A DNA stretch of 64,000 nucleotides from Micromonospora trifolii. Lineage in GTDB: Bacteria; Actinomycetota; Actinomycetes; Mycobacteriales; Micromonosporaceae. Of the stretch, positions 15,842 to 24,569 are shown piece after piece; position 1 is the first letter of the stretch; each line of letters opens with the position of its first letter. Below the pieces are notes generated by a model. That model did no database searches, was not told where the DNA came from, and was given only the letters and a program-made list of their open reading frames with translations. The stretch covers positions 124,001 to 188,000 of the forward strand of contig NZ_JAKKFD010000034.1 of the NCBI RefSeq assembly GCF_022229005.1, in the 5' to 3' direction. The position numbers and the translations under genes were made by a program.

Positions 15842-17164
15842 GTGCTGAATCGGATCGACCTGCGCGACGGTCTCGGTGACCCGCGCCGCCTGCTGCCCCG
15901 TGCCCAGCTCGACGTGTCCGTCGCCGTCGAGCGCATCCGGCCACTGGTGGAGGCGGTCCGCGAGCATGGGTACCCAGCGATCCGGGAGGCAAGCGAACGT
16001 TTCGACGGCATCTGCCCGGAGGTGCTGCGGGTGCCGGTCGAGGCGATCACCGAGGCGGAGGGCGTGCTCGACCCGGCGGTGCGTGCCGCGTTGCTGGAGT
16101 CCATCGCCCGGGCCCGTCGGGTGCACGCCGACCAGCGGCGCACCGACCACACCACGAAGGTGGTGCCCGGCGGCACTGTCACCGAGCGGTGGCTGCCGGT
16201 CGACCGGGTCGGCCTCTACGTGCCCGGTGGCCTGGCGATGTACCCGTCGACAGTGGTGATGAACGTGGTGCCCGCCCAGGCGGCCGGGGTGCGCTCGCTG
16301 GTGGTGGTCAGCCCGCCGCAGAAGGACAACGGCGGCCTGCCCGACCCCCGGGTGCTCGCCGCGTGCGCGCTGCTCGGCGTCGACGAGGTGTACGCAGTGG
16401 GCGGGGCCCACGCGGTGGCGATGCTGGCGTACGGCGCGGCGGTGGACCCGGCAGGTGAGCTGCGGTGCGACCCCGTCGACCTGATCACCGGCCCGGGCAA
16501 CATCTGGGTGACCGCCGCCAAGCGGCTGCTGCGCGGCGTGGTCGGCATCGACGCCGAGGCCGGGCCGACCGAGATCGCCATCCTGGCCGACGACACGGCC
16601 GACCCGGCGCACGTGGCCGCCGACCTGATCAGTCAGGCCGAGCACGACCCGCTGGCCGCGAGCGTGCTGGTCACCCCGTCGGTGGCGCTGGTCGAGGCGG
16701 TCGAGGCGGAGTTGGCCCGGCAGGTGCCGGCGACCAAGCACACCGAGCGGGTCACCACGGCGCTGACCGGTGAGCAGAGTGGCGTGGTCCTGGTCGACGA
16801 CCTTGAGGCGGGGCTGCGGGTGGTCGACGCGTACGCGGCCGAGCACCTGGAGATCCAGACTGTCGACGCCCGGGAGTGGGCGCTGCGGGTCCGCAACGCG
16901 GGGGCGATCTTCGTGGGCGCCTGGTCGCCGGTGTCGCTCGGCGACTACTGCGCCGGCTCCAACCACGTGCTGCCCACCGGCGGCTGCGCCCGGCACTCCT
17001 CCGGCCTGTCCGTGCAGTCCTTCCTGCGCGGCGTGCACCTGATCGAATACACCGAGGCCGCGCTGCGCGAGGTGGCCCCGCACGTGGTCACCCTGGCCAA
17101 CGTGGAGGACCTGCCCGCGCACGGCCAGGCGGTCCAGGCCCGTTTTCCGGGAGGATCGGCGTGA
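15842..17164 (+). CDS. hisD: Histidinol dehydrogenase HisD
   Basis: Zinc enzyme doing the last two NAD-dependent oxidations, histidinol to histidine. The GTG at 15842 gives 440 residues starting MLNRIDLRDGLGDPRRLLPR. Family motifs include LYVPGGLAMYPSTVVMNVVPAQ, EAGPTEIAILADD, DLISQAEHDPLAASVLVT, AEHLEIQT and GGCARHSSGLSVQSFL, with the catalytic His and zinc ligands. It heads the his run and its stop overlaps the hisC start (GTGA). Confidence 0.97.
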   Translation: MLNRIDLRDGLGDPRRLLPRAQLDVSVAVERIRPLVEAVREHGYPAIREASERFDGICPEVLRVPVEAITEAEGVLDPAVRAALLESIARARRVHADQRRTDHTTKVVPGGTVTERWLPVDRVGLYVPGGLAMYPSTVVMNVVPAQAAGVRSLVVVSPPQKDNGGLPDPRVLAACALLGVDEVYAVGGAHAVAMLAYGAAVDPAGELRCDPVDLITGPGNIWVTAAKRLLRGVVGIDAEAGPTEIAILADDTADPAHVAADLISQAEHDPLAASVLVTPSVALVEAVEAELARQVPATKHTERVTTALTGEQSGVVLVDDLEAGLRVVDAYAAEHLEIQTVDAREWALRVRNAGAIFVGAWSPVSLGDYCAGSNHVLPTGGCARHSSGLSVQSFLRGVHLIEYTEAALREVAPHVVTLANVEDLPAHGQAVQARFPGGSA

Positions 17165-18243
17165 GCGAGCGCACCGACCTGGACGACCTGCCGATCCGGG
17201 CCGACCTGCGGGGGTTGTCGCCGTACGGGGCGCCGCAACTGGATGTGCCGGTGCGGCTCAACACCAACGAGAACTCCCATCCGGTGCCGGAGCCGGTGGT
17301 CGAGGCGATCGGCAAGGCGCTCGCTGCCGAGCTTCGTGAGTTGAACCGCTACCCGGACCGGGACGCGGTGGCGCTCCGCGCCGACCTGGCCGAATACCTC
17401 GGGCACGGGCTCACCGTCGAGCAGGTGTGGGCGGCAAACGGCTCCAATGAGATCCAGCAGCAGCTGCTTCAGGCGTTCGGCGGGCCGGGGCGCACCGCGC
17501 TCGGCTTCGTTCCGGCGTACTCGATGCACCCGCTGCTGGCCCTCGGCACCAGCACCCGGTGGGTGCCCGCCGCGCGCGGTGTCGACTTCGGGCTGACCGC
17601 CGAGGAGGCGGTCGCCCAGGTCCGCGAGCACAGCCCGGACGTGGTCTTCCTCTGCTCGCCGAACAACCCCACCGGCACGGCACTGGACCCGGCGGTGATC
17701 GCCGCGGTGCTCGACGTCGCGCCCGGCATGGTGGTCGTCGACGAGGCGTACGCCGAGTTCGCCCGGCCCGGGACGGTGAGCGCCCTCGCGGTGCTGCCCG
17801 GCCACCCGCGGCTGGTGGTCACCCGGACGATGAGCAAGGCGTTCGGCTTCGCCGGCGGCCGGCTGGGTTACCTGGCCGCCGACCCGGCGGTGGTGCGGGC
17901 GGTGCAGCTCGTCCGTTTGCCGTACCATCTCTCCGCGCTCACCCAGGCCGCCGCACGCGCGGCGGTGGCCCACCGCGATGCCCTTCTCGGTACGGTGAGC
18001 GCGATCATGGCGCAGCGGGACCGGATCGTGGCGACGTTGCGCGAGCGGGGGTTGCGGGTCGCCGACAGCGACGCCAACTTCGTGCTCTTCGAGGTGGGCG
18101 GCGACCAGACCATCGTCTGGAACGCCCTGCTGGCGCAGGGGGTGCTGGTCCGTGACGTCGGCCTGCCCGGCTGGCTGCGGGTGACCGCCGGCACCGCCGC
18201 CGAGACCGACGCCTTCCTTTCTGCAATGGAGACTTCGCAATGA
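17161..18243 (+). CDS. hisC: Histidinol-phosphate aminotransferase HisC
   Basis: PLP enzyme converting imidazole acetol phosphate to histidinol phosphate. Start GTG 17161 overlaps the hisD stop; 360 residues begin MSERTDLDDLPIRADLRGL. Motifs are LNTNENSHPVP, CSPNNPTGTALDP, VVDEAYAEFAR and the Schiff-base lysine K226 in TMSKAFGFAGGRLGY. The frame is open far upstream inside hisD but that part has no homology pattern. The stop overlaps the hisB start. Confidence 0.97.
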   Translation: MSERTDLDDLPIRADLRGLSPYGAPQLDVPVRLNTNENSHPVPEPVVEAIGKALAAELRELNRYPDRDAVALRADLAEYLGHGLTVEQVWAANGSNEIQQQLLQAFGGPGRTALGFVPAYSMHPLLALGTSTRWVPAARGVDFGLTAEEAVAQVREHSPDVVFLCSPNNPTGTALDPAVIAAVLDVAPGMVVVDEAYAEFARPGTVSALAVLPGHPRLVVTRTMSKAFGFAGGRLGYLAADPAVVRAVQLVRLPYHLSALTQAAARAAVAHRDALLGTVSAIMAQRDRIVATLRERGLRVADSDANFVLFEVGGDQTIVWNALLAQGVLVRDVGLPGWLRVTAGTAAETDAFLSAMETSQ

Positions 18244-18851
18244 GTCGGACCGCCCGGGTGGAACGCATCACCAAGGAGACCAAGGTCCTCGTCGAGATCG
18301 ATCTCGACGGCACCGGCGCCGCCGAGATCAGCACCGGCGTCGGCTTCTACGACCACATGCTGCACCAGATCGCCCGGCACGGCGGTTTCGACCTGACCGT
18401 GCGCACAGTGGGTGACCTGGAGATCGACGCGCACCACACGATCGAGGACACCGCGCTCGCCCTGGGTGCGGCGTTCGACCAGGCGCTGGGCGACAAGGCC
18501 GGCATCCGGCGGTACGGCTTGGCGACGGTGCCGATGGACGAGGTGCTGGTCCGGGCCGCTGTGGACCTCTCCGGTCGGCCGTACGTGGTGCACGACGAGC
18601 CGGTGCTCGCCCCCTACATCGGGCCGGTGTACGCGACCAGCATGACCCGGCACATCTGGGAGTCCTTCGGCCAGGCGGCCCGGGTCACGCTGCACGTCGA
18701 CGTGCTGCGGGCGGCCCGGCCGGGTGGTCACCCGGACGCGCACCACGTGGTGGAGGCGCAGTTCAAGGCGGTCTCCCGCGCGTTGCGCGAGGCCACCTCG
18801 ATCGACCCGCGTTCGGCCGGGTCGATCCCGAGCACGAAGGGCGCTCTCTAA
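18240..18851 (+). CDS. hisB: Imidazoleglycerol-phosphate dehydratase HisB
   Basis: Metal-dependent dehydratase of histidine synthesis; 203 residues, the monofunctional form without a phosphatase domain. Metal-binding motifs FYDHMLHQIARHG, DAHHTIEDTALALG and DAHHVVEAQFKAVSRALR are intact. The ATG overlaps hisC by four bases and the TAA overlaps the next small gene by one. Confidence 0.97.
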   Translation: MSRTARVERITKETKVLVEIDLDGTGAAEISTGVGFYDHMLHQIARHGGFDLTVRTVGDLEIDAHHTIEDTALALGAAFDQALGDKAGIRRYGLATVPMDEVLVRAAVDLSGRPYVVHDEPVLAPYIGPVYATSMTRHIWESFGQAARVTLHVDVLRAARPGGHPDAHHVVEAQFKAVSRALREATSIDPRSAGSIPSTKGAL

Positions 18852-19021
18852 TGGGTGCCGCGTTGCCGACGTTGCTGCTGATCCTGGCCGGGGTGCTGGT
18901 GGGTGGCACCTGGTCGCTCTACCGGCAGGGCGCGCCGAAGGCCGCCGTGCTGATCACCGCGGCGCTCGCGGTGCTCGCCACGGTCGCCGGGGTGCTGCGG
19001 CTGCTGCCGGAGAACGGGTGA
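18851..19021 (+). CDS. 56-residue membrane protein inside the his operon
   Basis: Short gene starting on the last base of the hisB stop (TAATG). The product has two hydrophobic helices, about 3-21 (AALPTLLLILAGVLVGG) and 31-51 (AVLITAALAVLATVAGVL), joined by a short loop SLYRQGAPK. Function unknown. The tight coupling between hisB and hisH and the clean hydrophobic pattern argue that it is translated; small membrane proteins at this place are common in actinobacterial his operons. Confidence 0.75.
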   Translation: MGAALPTLLLILAGVLVGGTWSLYRQGAPKAAVLITAALAVLATVAGVLRLLPENG

Positions 19022-19034
19022 TCGGGGTGACGAC

Positions 19035-19667
19035 ATGAGTGGCGTGGTGGTGCTCGACTACGGCTCGGGCAACCTGCGCTCGGCGGAACGGGCGCTGGCC
19101 GCCGCCGGAGCGGACGTCCGGGTGACCGACGACCTGGCCGCGGCGGCTGCCGCCGATGGTCTGGTGGTGCCGGGTGTGGGCGCGTACGCGGCGTGCATGG
19201 CCGGGATCGAAGCGCTGGGCGCCGGCCCGGTGATCGCCGAACGGGTGGCTGCTGGTCGGCCGGTGCTCGGCATCTGCGTGGGCATGCAGGTGCTGTTCGA
19301 GCACGGCGACGAGCACGGCGTGGTGACCAAGGGGTTGGGGCTGCTGCCCGGCGGGGTGACCCGGCTGGCCGCCACCCGGTTGCCGCACATGGGCTGGAAC
19401 ACGGTCCGGGCACCCCGGGAGTCGGTGCTGTTCGCCGGCTTGACGGAGCGGAGCCGCTTCTACTTCGTCCACTCGTACGCGATGGGCGACCCGGCGGCGC
19501 TGGCCGCTGCCGGTGCCACTGTGACCACCGCCCACCACGACACGGATTTCGTCGCGGCGGTGGAGCGGGGCTCGTTGTCGGCGGCCCAGTTCCACCCGGA
19601 GAAGTCCGCCGACACCGGTGCCGCGCTGCTGCGCAACTGGCTCGCCACGTTGCCCAGCGGTGACTGA
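19035..19667 (+). CDS. hisH: Imidazole glycerol phosphate synthase glutaminase subunit HisH
   Basis: Class I glutamine amidotransferase that passes ammonia to HisF. 210 residues with nucleophile C81 (LGICVGMQVLFE) and H187/E189 (QFHPEKS) completing the triad; DYGSGNLRS is the N-terminal signature. It works with HisF, encoded about 4 kb downstream. Confidence 0.97.
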   Translation: MSGVVVLDYGSGNLRSAERALAAAGADVRVTDDLAAAAAADGLVVPGVGAYAACMAGIEALGAGPVIAERVAAGRPVLGICVGMQVLFEHGDEHGVVTKGLGLLPGGVTRLAATRLPHMGWNTVRAPRESVLFAGLTERSRFYFVHSYAMGDPAALAAAGATVTTAHHDTDFVAAVERGSLSAAQFHPEKSADTGAALLRNWLATLPSGD

Positions 19668-19703
19668 GCGCCGTCGCGCGGTGCCCGAGCGGCGGGCGTC
19701 GCG

Positions 19704-20027
19704 GTGAGCCGGGAACGCGCCCGCCGGCGCGCGGAGCGGGAGGCGGAGCAGGCCCGGGAGCGGGTGGTACGGCAGCGCCAGGTCGCCCGCCGGCAGCGCC
19801 GCCGCTCGGTGGTCCGCGGTTTGACGCCGCGGCTGCGGCGGGGTCGCTCCGGGCGGCTGGCCCGGCACACTCGGGGTGAGCGGGCCGCGATCGTTCTGCT
19901 CACCGGCGCGGCGTTGCTCCTGATCTGGACGTTCGTCGACAACCTGGCGTTGCGTATCGCGCTGATCGTGCTCTTGCTGCTCGTACTGCCGGCGATCGTC
20001 GTGATCGCCCTGGACCGTCGTACCTGA
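19704..20027 (+). CDS. Basic small membrane protein between hisH and priA
   Basis: Unknown function; 107 residues from GTG. The first 60 residues are extremely Arg-rich (RERARRRAEREAEQARERV) and helical, followed by two close hydrophobic segments at about 63-80 and 83-102. The charge pattern puts the N-terminus in the cytoplasm, where it could bind nucleic acid or acidic lipid. It is 36 bases after hisH and 14 before priA, so probably in the same operon. Confidence 0.72.
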   Translation: MSRERARRRAEREAEQARERVVRQRQVARRQRRRSVVRGLTPRLRRGRSGRLARHTRGERAAIVLLTGAALLLIWTFVDNLALRIALIVLLLLVLPAIVVIALDRRT

Positions 20028-20041
20028 TCGAGGAGAAGACC

Positions 20042-20767
20042 GTGAGCCTCACCCTGTTACCCGCCGTGGATGTCGCCGACGGCCGGGCCGTCCGGCTCGT
20101 GCAGGGCGCCGTCGGTAGCGAGAGCATCTACGGCGACCCGTTGGACGCGGCGCTGGCCTGGCAGCAGGACGGCGCGGAGTGGATCCACCTGGTCGACCTG
20201 GACGCGGCGTTCGGTAGGGGCACCAACGCGCACCTGCTCGCCGAGGTGGTGCGCCAGTTGGACGTGAAGGTGGAACTCTCCGGGGGCATCCGGGATGACG
20301 AGTCACTGCGCGCGGCGCTGGGCACCGGTGCGGCCCGGGTGAACATCGGGACCGCCGCCCTGGAGGACCCGGTCTGGTGTGACCGGGTGGTCGCGGAGTA
20401 CGGCGACCGGGTGGCCATCGGGCTGGACGTGCGGGGTCACACCCTGTCGGCGCGGGGTTGGACCCGCGACGGTGGTGACCTGTACGAGGTGCTGGAGCGG
20501 CTGGACAAGGCGGGCGCGAGCCGGTACGTGGTCACGGACATCACCAAGGACGGCACGATGCGCGGGCCGAACCTGGATCTGCTGGGCGAGGTGTGTGCCC
20601 GTACGGACCGGCCGGTGATCGCCTCGGGTGGGGTGTCCACGCTGGACGACCTGCGGGCGTTGGCGACTCTGGAGTCGGCCGGGGTGGAAGGTGTGATCGC
20701 CGGCAAGGCGCTCTACGCGGGTGCCTTCACGGTGGCCGAGGCGCTGCGGACGCTGGCCGAGGCGTGA
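20042..20767 (+). CDS. priA: Bifunctional HisA/TrpF isomerase PriA
   Basis: (beta/alpha)8 isomerase. In actinobacteria lacking trpF the HisA homologue (PriA) serves both histidine (ProFAR) and tryptophan (PRA) pathways; no trpF is present among the trp genes here, so the dual role is inferred. 241 residues with catalytic D10 in LLPAVDVADGRAVRL and the second Asp in VTDITKDGTMRGPN. Leu6 is a TTA codon (20057-20059). The stop overlaps the next gene (GTGA). Confidence 0.92.
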   Translation: MSLTLLPAVDVADGRAVRLVQGAVGSESIYGDPLDAALAWQQDGAEWIHLVDLDAAFGRGTNAHLLAEVVRQLDVKVELSGGIRDDESLRAALGTGAARVNIGTAALEDPVWCDRVVAEYGDRVAIGLDVRGHTLSARGWTRDGGDLYEVLERLDKAGASRYVVTDITKDGTMRGPNLDLLGEVCARTDRPVIASGGVSTLDDLRALATLESAGVEGVIAGKALYAGAFTVAEALRTLAEA

Positions 20768-21153
20768 CGACGACCCGGCTGGGGTCGGGTGGCCCGTGGG
20801 AGCAGCGTTACGGGTACTCCCGGGTGGTCCGGGCCGGTGAGCGGGCCTGGACGGCCGGTTGCACGGCGACTGTGGACGGCCGGGTGGTGCACGTCGGTGA
20901 CGCGGCCGCGCAGACCGCGCAGGCGCTGCACATCGGGCTGGCCGCGCTCGCCGAGGTGGGTGCGGAGCCGGGCGACGTGGTCCGGACCAGGATGTACGTG
21001 ACGGATCGGCTGCACGCCGACGAGGTGGGCCGGGCGCACAACGCGGTCTTCGGCGCGGTCCGGCCGGCGGCCACCCTGGTGGTGGTGGCCGGTCTGCTGA
21101 ACCCGGAGCACCTGGTCGAGGTGGAGTTGGAGGCGTACCTCGGCGATCGCTGA
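20764..21153 (+). CDS. RidA family protein
   Basis: Likely RidA (YjgF/YER057c) enamine/imine deaminase, which clears reactive intermediates made by PLP enzymes. 129 residues from the GTG overlapping the priA stop; GYSRVVRAGERAWTAGCTA, QTAQALHIGLAALAEVGAEPGDVVRTRMYVTD and the conserved C-terminal VEVELEAYL fit the fold. Linkage to his genes, which include the PLP enzyme HisC, is sensible. The frame is open upstream within priA but that is a shadow. Confidence 0.88.
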   Translation: MTTTRLGSGGPWEQRYGYSRVVRAGERAWTAGCTATVDGRVVHVGDAAAQTAQALHIGLAALAEVGAEPGDVVRTRMYVTDRLHADEVGRAHNAVFGAVRPAATLVVVAGLLNPEHLVEVELEAYLGDR

Positions 21154-21199
21154 GGTGACCCGCCCGAACGGCCTGCTGGTCGTCCTGCGGCCCATTAGG

Positions 21200-21219
21200 T
21201 TGTGCACAACTTAATTGTG
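21200..21219. promoter_or_regulatory. OhrR-type operator
   Basis: Two overlapping palindromes lie 15-35 bases before the ohrR start. TTGTGCACAA (21200-21209) is perfect and CACAACTTAATTGTG (21205-21219) is nearly symmetric and close to the Bacillus OhrR site TACAATTAAATTGTA. The position suggests autoregulation of ohrR-ohr. Confidence 0.7.
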
Positions 21220-21234
21220 GGCTACGGTTCAGCG

Positions 21235-21681
21235 GTGACCGATGACCTGGTGCTGCGCCGGCAGGTGTGTTTCGCGCTCTACGCCGCGTCGCGCGCCCTC
21301 ACCGACGTCTACCGGCCGATCCTCGACGAGGTCGGGCTGACCTACCCGCAGTACCTGGTGCTGCTGGTGCTCTGGGAGCGTCCCGACGACGCCCCCACGG
21401 TGTCCGAGTTGGGCGCCGAGCTGCGACTGGACTCCGGCACGCTCTCCCCGCTGCTCAAGCGGCTGGAGGGGGCGGGCCTGGTGGTGCGGCGGCGGTCGGC
21501 CCGCGACGAGCGGCGGGTCGAGGTCGGTCTCACCGAGCAGGGCCGGGCGCTGCGCGAGCGGGTCTGCGACGTCCCGCTGCGGATCGCGCTGGCCACCGGG
21601 CTGGGCTTCGACGAGCTCGTCGCGCTGCGCGACACCCTCACCCGGGTCACCGACACCATCCATCGACAGAAGGAGCAGTGA
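21235..21681 (+). CDS. ohrR: MarR-family organic peroxide sensor OhrR
   Basis: Winged-helix repressor that releases DNA when its N-terminal cysteine is oxidised by organic hydroperoxide. From GTG 21235 it has 148 residues, MTDDLVLRRQVCFALYAAS, placing the redox Cys at 12; an earlier GTG at 21202 falls inside the operator and is unlikely. The recognition region is LRLDSGTLSPLLKRLE and the wing RRSARDERRVEVGLT. The gene is followed at once by ohr. Confidence 0.92.
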   Translation: MTDDLVLRRQVCFALYAASRALTDVYRPILDEVGLTYPQYLVLLVLWERPDDAPTVSELGAELRLDSGTLSPLLKRLEGAGLVVRRRSARDERRVEVGLTEQGRALRERVCDVPLRIALATGLGFDELVALRDTLTRVTDTIHRQKEQ

Positions 21682-21686
21682 CTCTC

Positions 21687-22118
<432 letters not shown>

Positions 22119-22165
22119 CCTCGCGGCCCCAGGCCCCCATCCGCGGACGAGAGGACTACCACCCA

Positions 22166-23161
22166 GTGACCAGCAACCGCGAGATCCACCTGGCCAGCCG
22201 CCCCCAGGGCTGGCCCACCGAAGACACCTTCCGGCTCGTCGAGACCGAGGTCCCGACGCCCGGACCGGGCCAGATCGTGGTCCGCAACCAGTACATGTCC
22301 GTCGACCCGTACATGCGCGGACGGATGAACGACGTCAAGTCGTACGTGGCGCCGTTCGCGCTCGACGCGCCGCTCGACGGCGCCGCGATCGGTGAGGTGG
22401 TGGCCAGCGAGGCGGTGGACATCGCCGTCGGGACCACAGTCCTGCACGGGCTGGGCTGGCGGGAGTACGCGCTGCTCGACGCCGCAGCGGCCCGTCCGGT
22501 CGACCCGAGCATCGCCCCGGTCAGCGCGTACCTGAGCGTGCTCGGCATGACCGGGTTGACGGCGTACGCCGGGCTGCTGGAGGTGGCCGCGATGAAGCCC
22601 GGCGAGACGGTCTTCGTCTCCGCCGCGGCCGGCGCGGTGGGCAGCCTGGTCGGCCAGATCGCCAAGCTCAAGGGCGCCGGCCGGGTGATCGGCAGCGCCG
22701 GCTCGCCGGCCAAGGTCGAGCGGCTGCGGGCGCTGGGCTTCGACGCCGCCTTCGACTACCACGACGGGGTCCGCGAGTCGCTGCGGGCGGCCGCCCCGGA
22801 CGGCATCGACGTCTACTTCGACAACGTCGGCGGTGACCACCTGGAGGCCGCGATCTCGGCCATGAACCTGCACGGTCGGGCCGCCATCTGCGGCATGATC
22901 GCGCAGTACAACGCCACCGAGCCGCCGGCCGCCCCGCGCAACCTGGCGCTGGTCATCGGCAAGCGACTCACCCTGCGCGGCTTCCTGGTCAACGACCACA
23001 ACAACGTGCGGGCGGCGTTCGTGCGCGACGTCTCGGGCTGGCTGCGCGACGGCACGCTGTCCTACGACGAGACGATCGTGGACGGCATCGAGAACGCTCC
23101 GGAGGCGTTCATCGGCGTGCTGCGCGGCGACAACCTCGGCAAGATGCTCGTCAAGGTGTGA
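22166..23161 (+). CDS. Zinc-independent MDR oxidoreductase (curcumin/alkenal reductase-like)
   Basis: NADPH-dependent medium-chain reductase of the LTB4 dehydrogenase/CurA type, acting on alpha,beta-unsaturated carbonyls. From GTG 22166 it has 331 residues starting MTSNREIHLASRPQGWPTED, the usual family N-terminus; GTG 22115 overlapping the ohr stop would add 17. Nucleotide-binding loop SAAAGAVGSLVGQIAKLKG and cofactor region VYFDNVGGDHLE are present, and there are no structural zinc Cys. Together with ohr it fits a response to lipid peroxidation products. Confidence 0.9.
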   Translation: MTSNREIHLASRPQGWPTEDTFRLVETEVPTPGPGQIVVRNQYMSVDPYMRGRMNDVKSYVAPFALDAPLDGAAIGEVVASEAVDIAVGTTVLHGLGWREYALLDAAAARPVDPSIAPVSAYLSVLGMTGLTAYAGLLEVAAMKPGETVFVSAAAGAVGSLVGQIAKLKGAGRVIGSAGSPAKVERLRALGFDAAFDYHDGVRESLRAAAPDGIDVYFDNVGGDHLEAAISAMNLHGRAAICGMIAQYNATEPPAAPRNLALVIGKRLTLRGFLVNDHNNVRAAFVRDVSGWLRDGTLSYDETIVDGIENAPEAFIGVLRGDNLGKMLVKV

Positions 23162-23176
23162 CGCAGAGCTCTCTCG

Positions 23177-23205
23177 CGGCGGTCGACCGATCGGGTCGAC
23201 CGCCG
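23177..23205 (+). terminator. Hairpin after the MDR gene
   Basis: A perfect 12-base stem, CGGCGGTCGACC with its complement, and a 5-base loop begin 16 bases after the stop. There is no T-run, as usual for high-GC actinobacteria. Confidence 0.65.
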
Positions 23206-23221
23206 TGCCGCGTGCGGAGGA

Positions 23222-23227
23222 TAGGCT
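23222..23227 (+). promoter_or_regulatory. -10 box of hisF, leaderless
   Basis: TAGGCT ends exactly 6 bases before the hisF ATG at 23234, with a terminator just upstream. hisF therefore probably has its own leaderless transcript. Confidence 0.55.
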
Positions 23228-23233
23228 CGCGGC

Positions 23234-24001
23234 ATGACGGTGGCGGTACGGGTGATCCCCTGTCTGGACGTGGACGCCGGGCGGGTGGTCAAGGGGGTCA
23301 ACTTCCTCGACCTGCGTGACGCCGGCGACCCGGTGGAGCTGGCCGCCGCGTACGACCGGGCCGGCGCGGACGAGTTGACCTTTCTCGACGTCACGGCGTC
23401 CTCCAGCGACCGGGGCACCATGCTCGACGTGGTGCGCCGCACCGCCGAGTCGGTGTTCATCCCGCTGACCGTCGGCGGTGGGGTCCGGCAGGTCGCCGAC
23501 GTGGACACACTGCTGCGCGCCGGGGCGGACAAGGTCGGCGTGAACACCGCCGCCATCGCCCGTCCGGAGCTGATCGCCGAGATCGCCGACCGGTTCGGCC
23601 GGCAGGTGCTCGTGCTCTCCCTCGACGTGCGGCGCTCGCCCAACGGCGGCACGCCCAGCGGCTTCGAGGTCACCACGCACGGCGGTCGGCGCGGCACCGG
23701 CATCGACGCCGTGTGGTGGGCGCACCGGGGCGCCGAGTTGGGCGCGGGGGAGATCCTGCTCAACTCGATGGACGCCGACGGCACCAAGGCCGGCTTCGAC
23801 CTGGAGCTGATCGCCGCGGTGCGCGCTGTCGTCGACGTGCCGGTGGTGGCCAGCGGGGGCGCCGGCGAGGTGGCCCACTTCCCGCCCGCGATCGGCGCCG
23901 GCGCGGACGCGGTGCTCGCCGCCAGCGTCTTCCACTTCGGCGAGCTGACCGTCGCCGAGGTCAAGGACGCGTTGCGCCTCGGCGGTCATCCGGTGCGCTG
24001 A
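23234..24001 (+). CDS. hisF: Imidazole glycerol phosphate synthase cyclase subunit HisF
   Basis: Cyclase subunit that uses ammonia from HisH to make imidazole glycerol phosphate and AICAR. 255 residues, TIM barrel, with the catalytic Asp in IPCLDVDAGRVVKG and the second in LLNSMDADGTKAGFD. The gene is cut off from the rest of the his genes by ridA, ohrR-ohr and the MDR gene and has its own promoter-like box. It converges with the next gene at a 5-base gap. Confidence 0.97.
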   Translation: MTVAVRVIPCLDVDAGRVVKGVNFLDLRDAGDPVELAAAYDRAGADELTFLDVTASSSDRGTMLDVVRRTAESVFIPLTVGGGVRQVADVDTLLRAGADKVGVNTAAIARPELIAEIADRFGRQVLVLSLDVRRSPNGGTPSGFEVTTHGGRRGTGIDAVWWAHRGAELGAGEILLNSMDADGTKAGFDLELIAAVRAVVDVPVVASGGAGEVAHFPPAIGAGADAVLAASVFHFGELTVAEVKDALRLGGHPVR

Positions 24002-24006
24002 GCCGT

Positions 24007-24468
24007 TCAGCGCTCGCCGGAGTGCCCCTCGGGTGACCGGCGCGGGCTGGGGATCGAACGGACCGCGTACTCCTGGACGGCAGCCGCGTGGTCGGCCTCG
24101 TCCAGGATCCAGTCCGCGCTGCCGGGCGCGTGTCGGCGGGTCAACACACCCTGAACGGTGTCCACCATTGTCGCCACACCCGCGCGCGGGCGGGTACGCC
24201 ACAGCTGCTCACCCTCGGGGGTGATCCGGAACCAGCCGTCGGCGACGCTGACCAGCCCGGCGCCGACCAGCCGCTGGACCGCGGCCTCCACCTCGTGTCG
24301 CTGCGGAATCGCGTGGTTGAGGTGGTCGGCGGTGGAGAGCACGTCGGTCAGGCGGACGCCCTCCGGCCGGCGGCTTGTCGCCGACCGACGGTGCCGTCCG
24401 GCCCCGCTCGCGATGACGAGCGACACGAAGATCCAGGCGTCGTTCCAGCGCCAACCGTTCTCCCCCAT
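24007..24468 (-). CDS. Winged-helix-like protein of unknown function
   Basis: 153 residues from ATG 24468. The N-terminus MGENGWRWNDAWIFVSLVIAS is followed by RLTDVLSTADHLNHAIPQRHEVEAAVQRLVGAGLVSVADGWFRITPEGEQLW, which has the helix-turn-helix plus wing pattern of small MarR/PadR-like domains. A Pro/Arg-rich tail ends it. It could be a DNA-binding regulator; target unknown. CATCAT lies 6 bases before the ATG, so a leaderless message is likely. Confidence 0.75.
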   Translation of the reverse strand: MGENGWRWNDAWIFVSLVIASGAGRHRRSATSRRPEGVRLTDVLSTADHLNHAIPQRHEVEAAVQRLVGAGLVSVADGWFRITPEGEQLWRTRPRAGVATMVDTVQGVLTRRHAPGSADWILDEADHAAAVQEYAVRSIPSPRRSPEGHSGER

Positions 24469-24474
24469 GCAGAG

Positions 24475-24480
24475 ATGATG
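24475..24480 (-). promoter_or_regulatory. -10 box of the winged-helix gene
   Basis: On the minus strand CATCAT is followed by 6 bases and the ATG at 24468. It matches the nAnnnT pattern only loosely. Confidence 0.35.
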
Positions 24481-24569
24481 ACGGCGCGCGTCGCGGAAGG
24501 GAACACCCACCCTCCAACCGGTACGTGGCACCACCGCCACGTACCGGTTCGCGGACGGTCGGTGAGGGT

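Noticed and set aside
15738..16182. N-terminal extension of the LON-domain protein into hisD
   Set aside because: The LON domain starts at its usual residue from GTG 15735; the extension only mirrors hisD.
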